Positions 52,440 through 61,489 of a stretch of DNA of 64,000 bases are shown piece after piece. The stretch spans positions 2,976,001-3,040,000 of the forward strand of contig NZ_CP117879.1 of the NCBI RefSeq assembly GCF_028736155.1, read 5' to 3'. A program made the position numbers and the translations under genes. Numbering within the stretch: the first letter of the stretch is position 1; each line of letters opens with the position of its first letter. Under the pieces are notes generated by a model. That model made no database searches and had not been told where the DNA came from. It saw nothing but the letters and a program-made list of their open reading frames with translations. Source of the DNA: Flavobacterium sp. KACC 22763 (GTDB lineage: Bacteria > Bacteroidota > Bacteroidia > Flavobacteriales > Flavobacteriaceae).

Positions 52440-52826
52440 TCAAATTGTTCCAAACTTATCTTTATAACGTTCCAACTCAATTTCGGTTCTCGAAAGCAGT
52501 TTTTCTAGCAACTGAATTTTATCTTCATAAAGCTCTTTTATAATCGAAGTATTATCGGCATTAATTAAAATACTGCCATTATTATTTCCTGTAATTTTAT
52601 TGAAACTATTAAAGTATTTATCGTATTCAAAACTAATTATATCCTCAACGCTGACATCTAAAATCCTTCCTATTTCAACTAATTTTTCGTAACTCAAAGA
52701 AGTCTTTCCTTTTTCAATTTTACTGTAACCCGCCTGAGTTACACCTAATCTTTCTGCCATATATTCTTGAGTGTAATTTTTTAACTCTCTAATGTTTCTA
52801 ATCTTGTTTTTAATTGTTGTGGCCAT
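52440..52826 (-). CDS. XRE-family helix-turn-helix regulator
   Basis: 128 residues from the ATG at 52826 (MATTIKNKIRNIRELKN); an in-frame ATG at 52850 is possible. HTH_3 domain (about 8-62: YTQEYMAERLGVTQAGYSKIEKGKTSLSYEKLVEIGRILDVSVEDI), an Asn-rich middle (NNNGSILINADNTS) and a C-terminal coiled coil. It has the same plan as 53725-54120, so the two are distant paralogues. The target is unknown. Confidence 0.88.
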   Translation of the reverse strand: MATTIKNKIRNIRELKNYTQEYMAERLGVTQAGYSKIEKGKTSLSYEKLVEIGRILDVSVEDIISFEYDKYFNSFNKITGNNNGSILINADNTSIIKELYEDKIQLLEKLLSRTEIELERYKDKFGTI

Positions 52827-53059
52827 AATTTTATTCTGATTTGAGGTCATGTATAGCTAAAACAGCCAGCCGTTAATTTCTAACGACTTAACTATACTTA
52901 TTTTTGGATATTCGTTAAGCTACTTCATAATGAACATACTATGAATTAGCATATTGTTATTTTTTTCTTTTTGATAATCAAACAACCATATATCAATGCT
53001 GCCATTATGAAAAAGCGTCATAACGGAAAATATTAAATACAAACATTTGTGATTCTTTT

Positions 53060-53560
53060 TTAAGCAGTTCTTTGTATACTGCGTTCAAACTGAAGATCTA
53101 AATAATAATCAATCTGCTTACCAATCAATCTACGATCTCTTGGTGCAATTTTAGTTTTTATTTCATTTTGGTAAATATCTTTAACAAAAACAAAATATAC
53201 AAACTCTGCTTTAGTGTTAAAACTTACTGCCATAATAAACAGATAACATAAAATTGCAGGAATGCTATAATACATATCTATTAAATTAAAAAATAGCATG
53301 CAATAGTACGCCACGATATTTAAAGCAATAAAAGTGACATTTTTAAGAAAATATTTTTTCTTTTTTTTGAGCAGTCCAAGTTCCTTAATTTCGTCAAACT
53401 GATACTGCCAATTCTTAGATTTGTAACGAAATCTAACCTTGTCGGAAAAAATTGTTAAGGGCATAAATTTAGTAGGTAAAAATAGATTTAAGCTTTTAGT
53501 AAAAATCATTTCTAGAAATTCTTTAGGGGAAAAAATTCTTAGATACGCAATATTAAACAT
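53060..53560 (-). CDS. Two-helix membrane protein of unknown function
   Basis: 166 residues. A PH-like soluble part (about 35-75, FMPLTIFSDKVRFRYKSKNWQYQFDEIKELGLLKKKKKYF) precedes two membrane helices (about 76-94 and 99-115) and a charged tail with APRDRRLIGKQIDYYLDLQFERS. No family is recognised. The gene is flanked by two XRE regulators in an AT-rich stretch. Confidence 0.7.
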   Translation of the reverse strand: MFNIAYLRIFSPKEFLEMIFTKSLNLFLPTKFMPLTIFSDKVRFRYKSKNWQYQFDEIKELGLLKKKKKYFLKNVTFIALNIVAYYCMLFFNLIDMYYSIPAILCYLFIMAVSFNTKAEFVYFVFVKDIYQNEIKTKIAPRDRRLIGKQIDYYLDLQFERSIQRTA

Positions 53561-53671
53561 TAACTGCTTTTTTTTCTTACAATCTGACTTATAGAATATA
53601 ACTCTTGGTTGTAATTAAATCTTTTGTAAAAATTGCCTTATGGTTTTATAATAAAATATTCTTCAATTAAA

Positions 53672-53704
53672 AAATCCGTTTATTCATAGAGAACAAACGG
53701 ATTT
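53672..53704 (-). terminator. Terminator of the XRE gene at 53725
   Basis: AAATCCGTTT / AAACGGATTT with a short T-run on the minus strand. Confidence 0.8.
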
Positions 53705-53724
53705 ATCTTTTTATTTTAAAATTT

Positions 53725-54120
53725 TTACTTTTTAAGAAGCTTTTCTAAATATTCTACTTTTTCTTTTTCAGCCTGCACTAATCGCTCGTAAAGCTCTACC
53801 ACCTTATCCAAAGGATTAAAAGTCGCATACATTCCTTGATTAAAGCTATTTCCCTGACTTGAACTATTATCATAAAAGTTATTAAAGAAATTGAAAACAG
53901 ATTCTTCTGAGAAATTTTCAATTGCTTCGATAGTAACACCAAGTGCTTTTGCTATTTCTGCTAACTTTTCACTATCAACCTTTTCACTCGATTCGATATT
54001 CGAAACAGTTTGCTGGCTTAAACCAATTGCCATTGCCAAAGCTTCTTGCTTCATTCCTTTAAGCTCTCTAATTCGGCTTATGTTTCTTCCTATATGTTTT
54101 GGTTTTGCTATTGTGCTCAT
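53725..54120 (-). CDS. XRE-family helix-turn-helix regulator
   Basis: 131 residues. HTH_3 (about 10-65: IGRNISRIRELKGMKQEALAMAIGLSQQTVSNIESSEKVDSEKLAEIAKALGVTIEAI), then FNNFYDNSSSQGNSFNQGM and a C-terminal coiled coil (VVELYERLVQAEKEKVEYLEKLLKK). The Asn/Ser/Gln middle and coiled coil are typical of a Bacteroidota XRE group. Own terminator; probably autoregulated. Confidence 0.9.
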   Translation of the reverse strand: MSTIAKPKHIGRNISRIRELKGMKQEALAMAIGLSQQTVSNIESSEKVDSEKLAEIAKALGVTIEAIENFSEESVFNFFNNFYDNSSSQGNSFNQGMYATFNPLDKVVELYERLVQAEKEKVEYLEKLLKK

Positions 54121-54283
54121 AATTCAAAGATATTTAAAATTCTTGAATTTTTTTTGTTTTGCTAAAATACAGTCTTTTTTGGCTACAGTATAATTTCAAA
54201 ACACCTAAATTCAAAAATTGCTTCGACCAAAAATATACTTTTCAAATTAATCTCTCATAAAAAGGTCAAAAGTATTAAGCAAA

Positions 54284-55309
54284 TTAAACTTTTAATTCAT
54301 GTATTTTATAGACCAAATTTTCAGTGATTGTTTTTGCAACATTCAATTCGAAGCATAGCAATTCCATCACTTCTAAATATTGCTCTTTTGCTTCTTTAAA
54401 AACAGGATGATTTATTGAAACTGTAGCCATTGCATCTTTAAGAGACAAAAAAGAATCTAATGCATACTTTATAGTAAAAGGAAGATTATCAGCAACACTA
54501 AAATCAGCTCCAAAATCAACCGCTTTTAATCCATTATAATGCATTTTTAAAGCAATCTTCTCAAAAGTAAAAATACCTACAGAATATAAATGCGAAAATA
54601 TCTCTGTTTCACATTCCGTTCTCTTAGAAATAATTTTTATTGAGTCCCCAAATCCTTTATATAATGATAAAATTTGAGGACTCTCTTCAGACAATCCTTC
54701 ACTAATAAAAGAAAATAATTTCTCTTTAAAAACCACCGCTTTATCATTTAAAGATCGGGTGATTTCACTTAATTTATTAATACTAATTGTAGCTTCTGGT
54801 AGACACTGAATATCTTCTAACAATAAATATCCTCCTTCATCCTCTTCCCCCATGTATATGCGAAAATTTTTGTCATTTTGTTTTGACAATAAACTAGTTA
54901 ATTCACTTTTCGACTTTTCATCTAACTTTTGTGAATATGGAATTTCTATTTTCCAGCGCTTCCTAGTTTTCTTAAAATTTTCTTTTGAAATTAATTGCCA
55001 ATAAGTCTCTTTTTTTTGTGGCAAATGTGCTATCAGAATTATTGGAACACTAAGATTCAACCAGTAATCATAATGAATATTCGACACATAATGAGACAAT
55101 GATTTTTCTGAAGCATAGAAATTCCCTTGTCCACTTTTAATTTGTACAGCTAGGAATTTTCCAGTAGGCTCATCATTGACAACTTCTTCAATTATAGCAT
55201 CTAGTCCCACATCAATTATAGGTTGTTCTCTGAAGATCCATCCAATTTTATCTGTAATAATACTATCAGCAGCAATAACTCCTAATCTTTCTGTTTTGTC
55301 GTATCTCAT
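54284..55309 (-). CDS. DUF4365 domain protein (PD-(D/E)xK nuclease-like)
   Basis: 341 residues. The N-terminal DUF4365 domain (about 5-145) has RLGVIAADSIITDKIGWIFREQPIIDVGLDAIIEE (D37) and FLAVQIKSGQGNF (Q56-x-K58), a nuclease-fold core, and WLNLSVPIILIAHLP. The rest (about 160-341) is helical and unassigned. DUF4365 proteins are often found in bacterial defence-type neighbourhoods, but no second component is recognisable here. It starts 30 bases upstream of cydB's stop-distal side on the same strand, yet is transcribed after cydAB. Confidence 0.85.
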   Translation of the reverse strand: MRYDKTERLGVIAADSIITDKIGWIFREQPIIDVGLDAIIEEVVNDEPTGKFLAVQIKSGQGNFYASEKSLSHYVSNIHYDYWLNLSVPIILIAHLPQKKETYWQLISKENFKKTRKRWKIEIPYSQKLDEKSKSELTSLLSKQNDKNFRIYMGEEDEGGYLLLEDIQCLPEATISINKLSEITRSLNDKAVVFKEKLFSFISEGLSEESPQILSLYKGFGDSIKIISKRTECETEIFSHLYSVGIFTFEKIALKMHYNGLKAVDFGADFSVADNLPFTIKYALDSFLSLKDAMATVSINHPVFKEAKEQYLEVMELLCFELNVAKTITENLVYKIHELKV

Positions 55310-55338
55310 CCTTTTTTAAGCCAAATTAAATCTAACAA

Positions 55339-56415
55339 TCAATGTTCACCATACCCTATATCATCCATTTTACCGCTAAAAACTCGATATTGAATAATAA
55401 AATAAATAATCACTAGAAACAAAGCTATAAAAAACCAGCTCAAACCAGCGTTTAATCCGTATTCGTGAGCGGCTGTGTTGTAAATCGTTAACGACGGATT
55501 CACTTTATTGGTTGAAGGCAGAACATTCGGAAAAATTGAAACTGCTGTCGAAGCAAATCCGCCAACTAAGAATAAAGTTGAAAAAATAAATCCGTGGCCG
55601 TCTTTTTTAAAGGAACGAACTTTGAATAATCCAGCAATTCCAACAAAAGTCATTAAAGGAAAAAACCAAAGAATCGGATTTTCAACAAAATTATGAAATG
55701 GTTTCGGTTCGATAAAATGCCAGATTCCCAAAGAGATAAATACCAAAACCAGCAAAACAAAATTCAATCTAAAAACTAAATTTTTCAATTTCGGATTCAG
55801 TGCCGAATTTGTTTTATAAATAATCCAGTTTGCCCCGTGAATTGTCAAAGCGACAACACTTACAACACCTAGAAAAAGCGTAAACCAGTCGATAATTCCC
55901 AATTCATTTGCCTGCGGACTAAAAGTCGGATTCCATAAAGGCAGAAAGAAATAATGCGCTTCTTGCGTTGAAACGCCGTTTTGAACCATTCCGAGATTGA
56001 CACCACGAACGATATTTCCAAGAGCAATTCCGAAGAAAAGAGCCAAAAGCAAACTTGCGATTCCGAAAGCTTTATCCCAAATTGCTTCCCACATATGATT
56101 ATGAATCTGTCCACGCATTTCAAGTCCGATGGCACGGAAAATCAGAAGCCATAAAATCATAATCAAAGGCAGATAAAATCCGCTGAAAGATGATGCATAT
56201 AAAGTAGGAAAAGCAAAAAACAAAACTCCTCCAGCCGCAATAAGCCAAACTTCATTGGCATCCCAAAACGGACCAATTGCATTTGTAATTGCTTTTTTGT
56301 CTTTTTCTGTATCAGCAAAAAATAAATGAATAATTCCTGCACCAAAATCATAGCCGTCTAAAACCAGATAAACAGCCAGAATTCCCATTAAAACTACGTA
56401 CCAAAAAAATTCCAT
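55339..56415 (-). CDS. cydB: Cytochrome bd ubiquinol oxidase subunit II
   Basis: 358 residues, with about nine membrane helices. The N-terminus YVVLMGILAVYLVLDGYDFGAGIIHLFFA contains the family's GYDFGAG motif, and ITNAIGPFWDANEVWLIAAGGVLFFAFP follows. It pairs with subunit I to reduce oxygen to water in the inner membrane at high oxygen affinity, and supports life at low oxygen or with sulfide. It lies 2 bases after the cydA stop. Confidence 0.96.
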   Translation of the reverse strand: MEFFWYVVLMGILAVYLVLDGYDFGAGIIHLFFADTEKDKKAITNAIGPFWDANEVWLIAAGGVLFFAFPTLYASSFSGFYLPLIMILWLLIFRAIGLEMRGQIHNHMWEAIWDKAFGIASLLLALFFGIALGNIVRGVNLGMVQNGVSTQEAHYFFLPLWNPTFSPQANELGIIDWFTLFLGVVSVVALTIHGANWIIYKTNSALNPKLKNLVFRLNFVLLVLVFISLGIWHFIEPKPFHNFVENPILWFFPLMTFVGIAGLFKVRSFKKDGHGFIFSTLFLVGGFASTAVSIFPNVLPSTNKVNPSLTIYNTAAHEYGLNAGLSWFFIALFLVIIYFIIQYRVFSGKMDDIGYGEH

Positions 56416-56417
56416 AC

Positions 56418-57764
56418 TTATATTTTTTCTGTTGAAAGTTCCACATGATGCGGCCCTTTATTGATAATTTTTCCAACCAAAAGCAAAAACAGCATTCCCA
56501 GCAAAAGGTATAAACCGATAAAACCCAACAATGTAAATAACGTATTTCCAGAAGAAACTGTTGGCGAAGCTCCAGCAGCTGTTCGCATTAAATTATAAAC
56601 TAGCCAAGGTTGTCTTCCTAATTCTGCCGTGTACCAGCCTGTTGTATTGGCGATGTACGGAAATGGCATCATAAACATCAAAGACCATAAAAGCCATTTG
56701 GTTTCAAAAAGTTTCCCTCTTATTAATTGGAAAAGAGAAATTACCATCAATCCGATAAACACAGTCCCGAGTCCGACCATAATATGATAAGCATAATACA
56801 ATCCCGAAATATTGGTCGGATGCAAGTCTTCTTCAAACTGATCTAAGCCTTGAATTTCCTGATCCCAATTTCCGTAAGTCAGGAAACTCAGAATATTTGG
56901 AACGGCAATTTTATTATCCAGTTTTTTGTCTTTTACGTCTGGCTGTCCGATTAAGACAATTTCAGAACCTTTCTTTTCGGTATGAAAAATCCCTTCCATT
57001 GCAGCAAAAGTCACAGGTTGATATTTCACCACATTTTTAGCAGCCAAATCTCCCGTTGGAACCGCCACAATAATGCTTGAAATCAATCCGAAGATTACTC
57101 CTGTTTTCAAGAACAATTTCCCGAAAGAAACATTCTTTTTGCTTAAAATATAGAAAGCTCCAATTCCGGCAACAACAAAAGAACTTGTCACCAATGAAGC
57201 GGCTTGATTGTGCAGATAAGAAGGCCAAAGCCAAGGATTTAAGAATAATGCTTGAAAGTTATTCAATACAAATTTTCCGTTTTCCAAGATTTCATACCCC
57301 ACAGGGTTCTGCATCCAAGAATGTGTGGCAATGATTAAAAATCCGCTGGCCCAAGAACCTATCATAATTAATAATCCGGTTACAAAATGCCATTTATGCC
57401 CAAGAAGTTTTTCTCCAAATAAAAATAAACCAAGGAAAGAAGATTCGAGAAAGAAAGAAAACATTCCCTCCATTGCCAAGGTCTGACCGATGATTCCTCC
57501 TGTCAATTCGGAGAATTTTGCCCAGTTGGTTCCAAACTGAAACTCCATCGGAATTCCCGTCACAACGCCCATTGCAAAATTGAGGGCAAAGATTTTCATC
57601 CAAAAATGGGTGGCGTGATTGTATTGTTCGTCTTGAGTTTTTAGATATTTCCACTTGAAGTACACAATGATCAACGAAAGACCCATTGTAAGTTGCGGAA
57701 AAAGGTAATGAAAAGTAATCGTGAAGGCAAATTGCATTCGATCATAAAAGAGCATTTCTTCCAT
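56418..57764 (-). CDS. cydA: Cytochrome bd ubiquinol oxidase subunit I
   Basis: The start at 57764 (MEEMLFYDRMQFAFTITFHYLFPQLTMG) is preferred over an in-frame ATG at 57803, since family members begin close to this motif. 448 residues, a short Q-loop form. The heme b595 His lies in TFHYLFPQ, the GRQPW motif appears in TAELGRQPWLVYNLMRT, and QTLAMEGMFSFFLES and GLYYAYHIMVGLG are conserved. It oxidises quinol and carries hemes b558, b595 and d. First gene of the cydAB operon. Confidence 0.96.
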   Translation of the reverse strand: MEEMLFYDRMQFAFTITFHYLFPQLTMGLSLIIVYFKWKYLKTQDEQYNHATHFWMKIFALNFAMGVVTGIPMEFQFGTNWAKFSELTGGIIGQTLAMEGMFSFFLESSFLGLFLFGEKLLGHKWHFVTGLLIMIGSWASGFLIIATHSWMQNPVGYEILENGKFVLNNFQALFLNPWLWPSYLHNQAASLVTSSFVVAGIGAFYILSKKNVSFGKLFLKTGVIFGLISSIIVAVPTGDLAAKNVVKYQPVTFAAMEGIFHTEKKGSEIVLIGQPDVKDKKLDNKIAVPNILSFLTYGNWDQEIQGLDQFEEDLHPTNISGLYYAYHIMVGLGTVFIGLMVISLFQLIRGKLFETKWLLWSLMFMMPFPYIANTTGWYTAELGRQPWLVYNLMRTAAGASPTVSSGNTLFTLLGFIGLYLLLGMLFLLLVGKIINKGPHHVELSTEKI

Positions 57765-57907
57765 AATGGTAATTTGTTTATGAAGTTCCACAAATTTAAC
57801 CATTAGAACCCGAATTAATGCCTTTAAAAAAAAGTTTATCTCCCGATATTTGTTAAACTTTTCAACAATTTAAAGAGTATTAATTACACTTACAATTTTC
57901 ACAAAGT

Positions 57908-58009
57908 TTGTCATTTCGACGAAGGAGAAATCTTCGCAAGTAACTCCGCAACGAGAAGCCATTCTTTGTTGAGCTTCTTACGAAGATTTCTCCTTCGTCG
58001 AAATGACAA
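57908..58009. repeat. Long inverted repeat, 29-base arms
   Basis: Arms 57908-57936 and 57981-58009 are exact complements (core GTCATTTCGACGAAGGAGAA) around a 44-base centre. It lies upstream of cydA and downstream of the HD gene. It looks like a member of a dispersed Flavobacterium intergenic repeat family, and as RNA it would make a very stable hairpin. Confidence 0.9.
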
Positions 58010-58043
58010 GATTGCGTATAATAATTTCTAAAAACAAAAACTA

Positions 58044-58634
58044 TTATTTTTCCAAAATCCCTTTTTCTACACTTTCATTAATCAAACCTTCAGCATAATT
58101 CCATATCGATTTTGACCCCTCTTTAATAATGCTTTTCTTCTCGTAAACTTTATCATATTTCACTCCAAACTCTTTCCACGTCCCACCATTGTTAGAAGTG
58201 TTTTGCAACAAAGGCTCCAATCTGTCCATAGATCTTGCAAATTTGGCTTCGTTGGTTTCTCCTGCTTCAAATTCTTCCCAAATGGCAATTAATTCTTCGG
58301 CTTGCTTTTTTGGAAGCAAACCAAAAATTCTATTGGCTGCTAAACGTTCTTCATCTGTATTATCATGACTTTTTACGGTATCATAAATAAAAACGTCGCC
58401 AGCATCAATTTCGACAATGTCATGTATCAAAACCATTTTTACCACTTTCAAAACATCAATCGGTTCATTGGAATGTTCTGCCAAAACAATTGCCATCAAA
58501 GCCAAATGCCAGCTGTGTTCTGCATCATTCTCACATCTGTCGCTGTTGAATAATTTTGTCTTGCGCTGAATGTATTTTACCTTATCAATTTCTTTTATAA
58601 AAGCAATTTGATCCAATAAGTCCTTTGTGTTCAT
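58044..58634 (-). CDS. HD domain phosphohydrolase, YfbR-like
   Basis: The start at 58634 (MNTKDLLDQIAFIKEIDKVKYIQRKT) is chosen over an upstream in-frame ATG at 58700. 196 residues with the HD_3 pattern: NDAEHSWHLALMAIVLAEHSN (first His), MVLIHDIVEIDAGDVF (HD pair) and DRLEPLLQN (distal Asp). The family hydrolyses 5'-deoxynucleotides or related phosphate esters with a divalent metal. Divergent from the MBL-rhodanese gene. Confidence 0.9.
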   Translation of the reverse strand: MNTKDLLDQIAFIKEIDKVKYIQRKTKLFNSDRCENDAEHSWHLALMAIVLAEHSNEPIDVLKVVKMVLIHDIVEIDAGDVFIYDTVKSHDNTDEERLAANRIFGLLPKKQAEELIAIWEEFEAGETNEAKFARSMDRLEPLLQNTSNNGGTWKEFGVKYDKVYEKKSIIKEGSKSIWNYAEGLINESVEKGILEK

Positions 58635-58803
58635 TTTCTTTTTTGTTTTAAAATGACATTCGTCATACGCAAAATTAAAGCTAAAAGCGTAATTGCTCAA
58701 CTTAAAATTAATTTATCTCAGATCGCATGACAAAATCCATATTATTTTACACAAAAACCTAATTTCTGTAACATTAGTCACCTATTTTTTTAAAAAACAA
58801 GAC

Positions 58804-58811
58804 TACCTTTG
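58804..58811 (+). promoter_or_regulatory. -7 promoter element of the MBL-rhodanese gene
   Basis: TACCTTTG matches TAnnTTTG and lies 26 bases before the start at 58838. No TTG at -33, which would suit an activator such as the nearby Crp/Fnr protein. Confidence 0.5.
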
Positions 58812-58837
58812 TCTTCCATTATTTTTATTACTGAATC

Positions 58838-60256
58838 ATGAAAATAGAACAAATTTACACCGGATGCCTCGCTCAAGGTGCATATTATATCACTTCAAAT
58901 GGCGAAGCGGCCATTATTGATCCGCTTAGAGAAATTCAACCTTATCTAGATCGTTTAGAACGTGACGGAGTAAAACTGAAGTATATTTTTGAAACACATT
59001 TCCACGCCGATTTCGTTTCAGGTCACGTTGATTTGAGCAAAGAAACTGGAGCGCCAATCGTTTATGGCCCAAATGCTTCCTGCGAATTTGACTGCATTTC
59101 TGCAAAAGACGGTCAGGAATTTAAAATCGGAAAAGTGACGATTAAAGTTTTACACACTCCTGGCCACACTATGGAAAGTACAACTTTTTTACTTATCGAT
59201 GAAAACGGAAAAGATCATGCGATTTTCTCTGGAGACACTTTATTTATTGGTGATGTCGGACGCCCTGACTTAGCTCAAAAAGCAGCTGGAATGACACAAG
59301 ATCAATTAGCTGGAATTTTATTTCATTCCTTAAGAAATAAAATCATGACGCTTGCTGATGATGTAATTGTATATCCTGCGCATGGAGCTGGAAGCGCTTG
59401 CGGAAAAAATATGAGCAAAGAAACTGTTTCGACTATTGGAAACCAAAAAGCAACCAATTATGCTTTGCGCACTAATATGACCGAAGAAGAGTTCATCAAA
59501 GAAGTAACAGACGGTTTATTGCCTCCTCCTGCCTATTTCAGCATGAACGTGGCTATGAATAAAGGTGGCTACGAAAGCTTTGAAACGGTTCTAAACAACG
59601 GAATGAGAGCCATAAACGTAAAAGATTTTGAAGCTGTAGCCGAAGAAACTGGCGCTTTAATTCTAGATACAAGAAGTGCTGCCGATTTCAGTAAAGGGTT
59701 TATTCCGCAATCTATCAACATCGGAATCAACGGTGATTTTGCTCCTTGGGTTGGAACTTTAATTGCCGATGTAAAACAGCCAATTATATTGGTTACCGCG
59801 GCGGGAATGGAAGAAGAAACAGTAACTCGTTTAAGCCGTGTAGGTTTTGATACCATTATTGGACATTTGGAAGGCGGTTTTGAAGCTTGGCAAAATGCAG
59901 GTTTCGAAATTGATACTGTTAACAGAATTACTGCTGAACAATTTGCAAATGAGTTTAAATTTGGTGAAGATAAAGTTGTAGATATTCGTAAAGAAACAGA
60001 ATACGCAGCAGAACACATAGATGACGCTTACAGCAAACCTTTGGCTTATATCAATGATTGGGTAAAAGACATTAATCCAAATGAGCATTTTTATCTGCAT
60101 TGCGCAGGGGGTTACAGAAGTATGATTGCATCCTCTATCCTTCAAGCAAGAGGTTTCAGAAATTTCTCTGAGGTTGAAGGTGGTTTTGGTGCAATTTCTA
60201 AAACCAATGTTCCAAAATCGGATTTTGTTTGTCAGAGCAAGGTTTTGAAAGCATAA
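58838..60256 (+). CDS. MBL-fold persulfide dioxygenase-like protein with two rhodanese domains
   Basis: 472 residues. The metallo-beta-lactamase domain (1-240) has H54-x-H56-x-D58 in THFHADF, H63, H110 in LHTPGHT, D133 in FSGDTLF and H182 in YPAHG. The first rhodanese domain (about 258-358) lacks the catalytic Cys (VTAAGMEEE in its place) and the second (about 365-470) has C422 in YLHCAGGYRS. By family knowledge this group oxidises glutathione- or thiol-bound persulfides to sulfite. The fused rhodanese handles the sulfur. It starts the YeeE/YedE operon. Confidence 0.93.
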   Translation: MKIEQIYTGCLAQGAYYITSNGEAAIIDPLREIQPYLDRLERDGVKLKYIFETHFHADFVSGHVDLSKETGAPIVYGPNASCEFDCISAKDGQEFKIGKVTIKVLHTPGHTMESTTFLLIDENGKDHAIFSGDTLFIGDVGRPDLAQKAAGMTQDQLAGILFHSLRNKIMTLADDVIVYPAHGAGSACGKNMSKETVSTIGNQKATNYALRTNMTEEEFIKEVTDGLLPPPAYFSMNVAMNKGGYESFETVLNNGMRAINVKDFEAVAEETGALILDTRSAADFSKGFIPQSINIGINGDFAPWVGTLIADVKQPIILVTAAGMEEETVTRLSRVGFDTIIGHLEGGFEAWQNAGFEIDTVNRITAEQFANEFKFGEDKVVDIRKETEYAAEHIDDAYSKPLAYINDWVKDINPNEHFYLHCAGGYRSMIASSILQARGFRNFSEVEGGFGAISKTNVPKSDFVCQSKVLKA

Positions 60257-60262
60257 ATATAA

Positions 60263-60380
60263 TTTTTACCATTAAGATATTAAGTTAATTAAGTTGGAAT
60301 GCTTAATTTTCTTAACCTTCTTTTGAAAAGTTTCATTAAGTCAGATTTGCTTAATATTCTTAATCTCTTAATGGTAAAAA
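60263..60380. repeat. Inverted repeat between MBL-rhodanese and YeeE/YedE genes
   Basis: 15-base perfect arms TTTTTACCATTAAGA (60263-60277) and complement (60366-60380). They enclose reiterated TTAAG / CTTAA words. In the mRNA it would form a hairpin within the operon. Confidence 0.8.
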
Positions 60381-60406
60381 ATAAAAAAACTAAATTTTAA
60401 AAGTAA

Positions 60407-60976
60407 ATGAGTATACTTGAAATTATTAAAGAACCATGGCCTTGGTACGTAGCAGGCCCGCTGATTGGATTAACAGTTCCAATTTTATTAATTATAGGAA
60501 ATAAATCTTTCGGGATTAGTTCTTCACTTCGCCATATTTGTGCGGCTTGTATTCCTGCAAATATTTCATTTTTTAAATACGACTGGAAAAAAGAAAGCTG
60601 GAATTTATTCTTTGTTCTTGGAATATTCTTCGGAGGTTTTATTGCTGCGCATTTTCTTTCGAATCCAAATCCGGTGGAAATTGCTCCTGAATTATCAGAG
60701 AAATTAGCCACTTACGGAATTACAGATCATAGTGGTTTGGTTCCTTCACAATTATTTTCTTGGGAAAGTTTATTAACGCTTCGCGGATTTATCATGATTG
60801 TCGTTGGCGGATTTTTAGTAGGTTTTGGAACTCGTTATGCGGGCGGATGCACAAGCGGACACGCGATTATGGGATTATCAAACTTACAATGGCCATCATT
60901 GGTTGCTACAATCTGTTTTATGATTGGAGGTTTTGTAATGGCACTTTTGATTTTACCTTATATTCTTTCACTTTAA
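60407..60976 (+). CDS. YeeE/YedE family sulfur transporter component, part 1
   Basis: 189 residues, with about four membrane helices. RHICAACIPANISFFKYDW and GFGTRYAGGCTSGHAIMGLSN contain the conserved Cys motifs; the GGCTSGH signature is diagnostic. YeeE/YedE proteins import thiosulfate or related sulfur species by relaying them over cysteines. With the next gene it makes the two halves of a full-length YeeE. Cotranscribed with the MBL-rhodanese gene. Confidence 0.92.
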   Translation: MSILEIIKEPWPWYVAGPLIGLTVPILLIIGNKSFGISSSLRHICAACIPANISFFKYDWKKESWNLFFVLGIFFGGFIAAHFLSNPNPVEIAPELSEKLATYGITDHSGLVPSQLFSWESLLTLRGFIMIVVGGFLVGFGTRYAGGCTSGHAIMGLSNLQWPSLVATICFMIGGFVMALLILPYILSL

Positions 60977-60986
60977 AATTTCAAAA

Positions 60987-61463
60987 ATGAGTTTAGAAAA
61001 TAAAAATATAGACGGCGAAGGAATCAACGCAAGTCAGAAAAAAGAAACGGCATTAGGAAACTTAAAATATTTAATTGTTGGAATCTTTTTCGGAATTGTA
61101 TTCGTAAAAGCTGAAATTATCAGCTGGTTTCGTATTCAGGAAATGTTCAATCTAGAGTCATTTCACATGTATGGCGTAATTGGATGCGCTGTCGTTGTTG
61201 GGCTAATATCAGTACAATTGATTAAAAAATTCAATATCAAAACTCTTGATGGCGAAAAAATCGAAATCCAACCAAAGACTTTTAACAAAGGACAAATCTA
61301 CGGCGGATTGTTATTCGGTTTCGGATGGGCGATTACTGGAGCTTGTCCAGGTCCGCTTTTCGCTCAAATTGGTACAGGAGCAACCGTAATTGTAGTTACT
61401 TTGGTTAGCGCCATTGCTGGAACTTGGGTTTATGGTTTGCTTAAAGACAAACTGCCTCATTAA
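60987..61463 (+). CDS. YeeE/YedE family sulfur transporter component, part 2 (DUF6691-like)
   Basis: 158 residues with four membrane helices. FGWAITGACPGPLFAQIGTG carries the second conserved Cys, and KGQIYGGLLFGF precedes it. It complements the preceding half-transporter, 10 bases away. The short N-terminus MSLENKNIDGEGINASQKKE is soluble. Confidence 0.9.
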   Translation: MSLENKNIDGEGINASQKKETALGNLKYLIVGIFFGIVFVKAEIISWFRIQEMFNLESFHMYGVIGCAVVVGLISVQLIKKFNIKTLDGEKIEIQPKTFNKGQIYGGLLFGFGWAITGACPGPLFAQIGTGATVIVVTLVSAIAGTWVYGLLKDKLPH

Positions 61464-61489
61464 TTCTTTATATATAGTAAACTAAAAAA

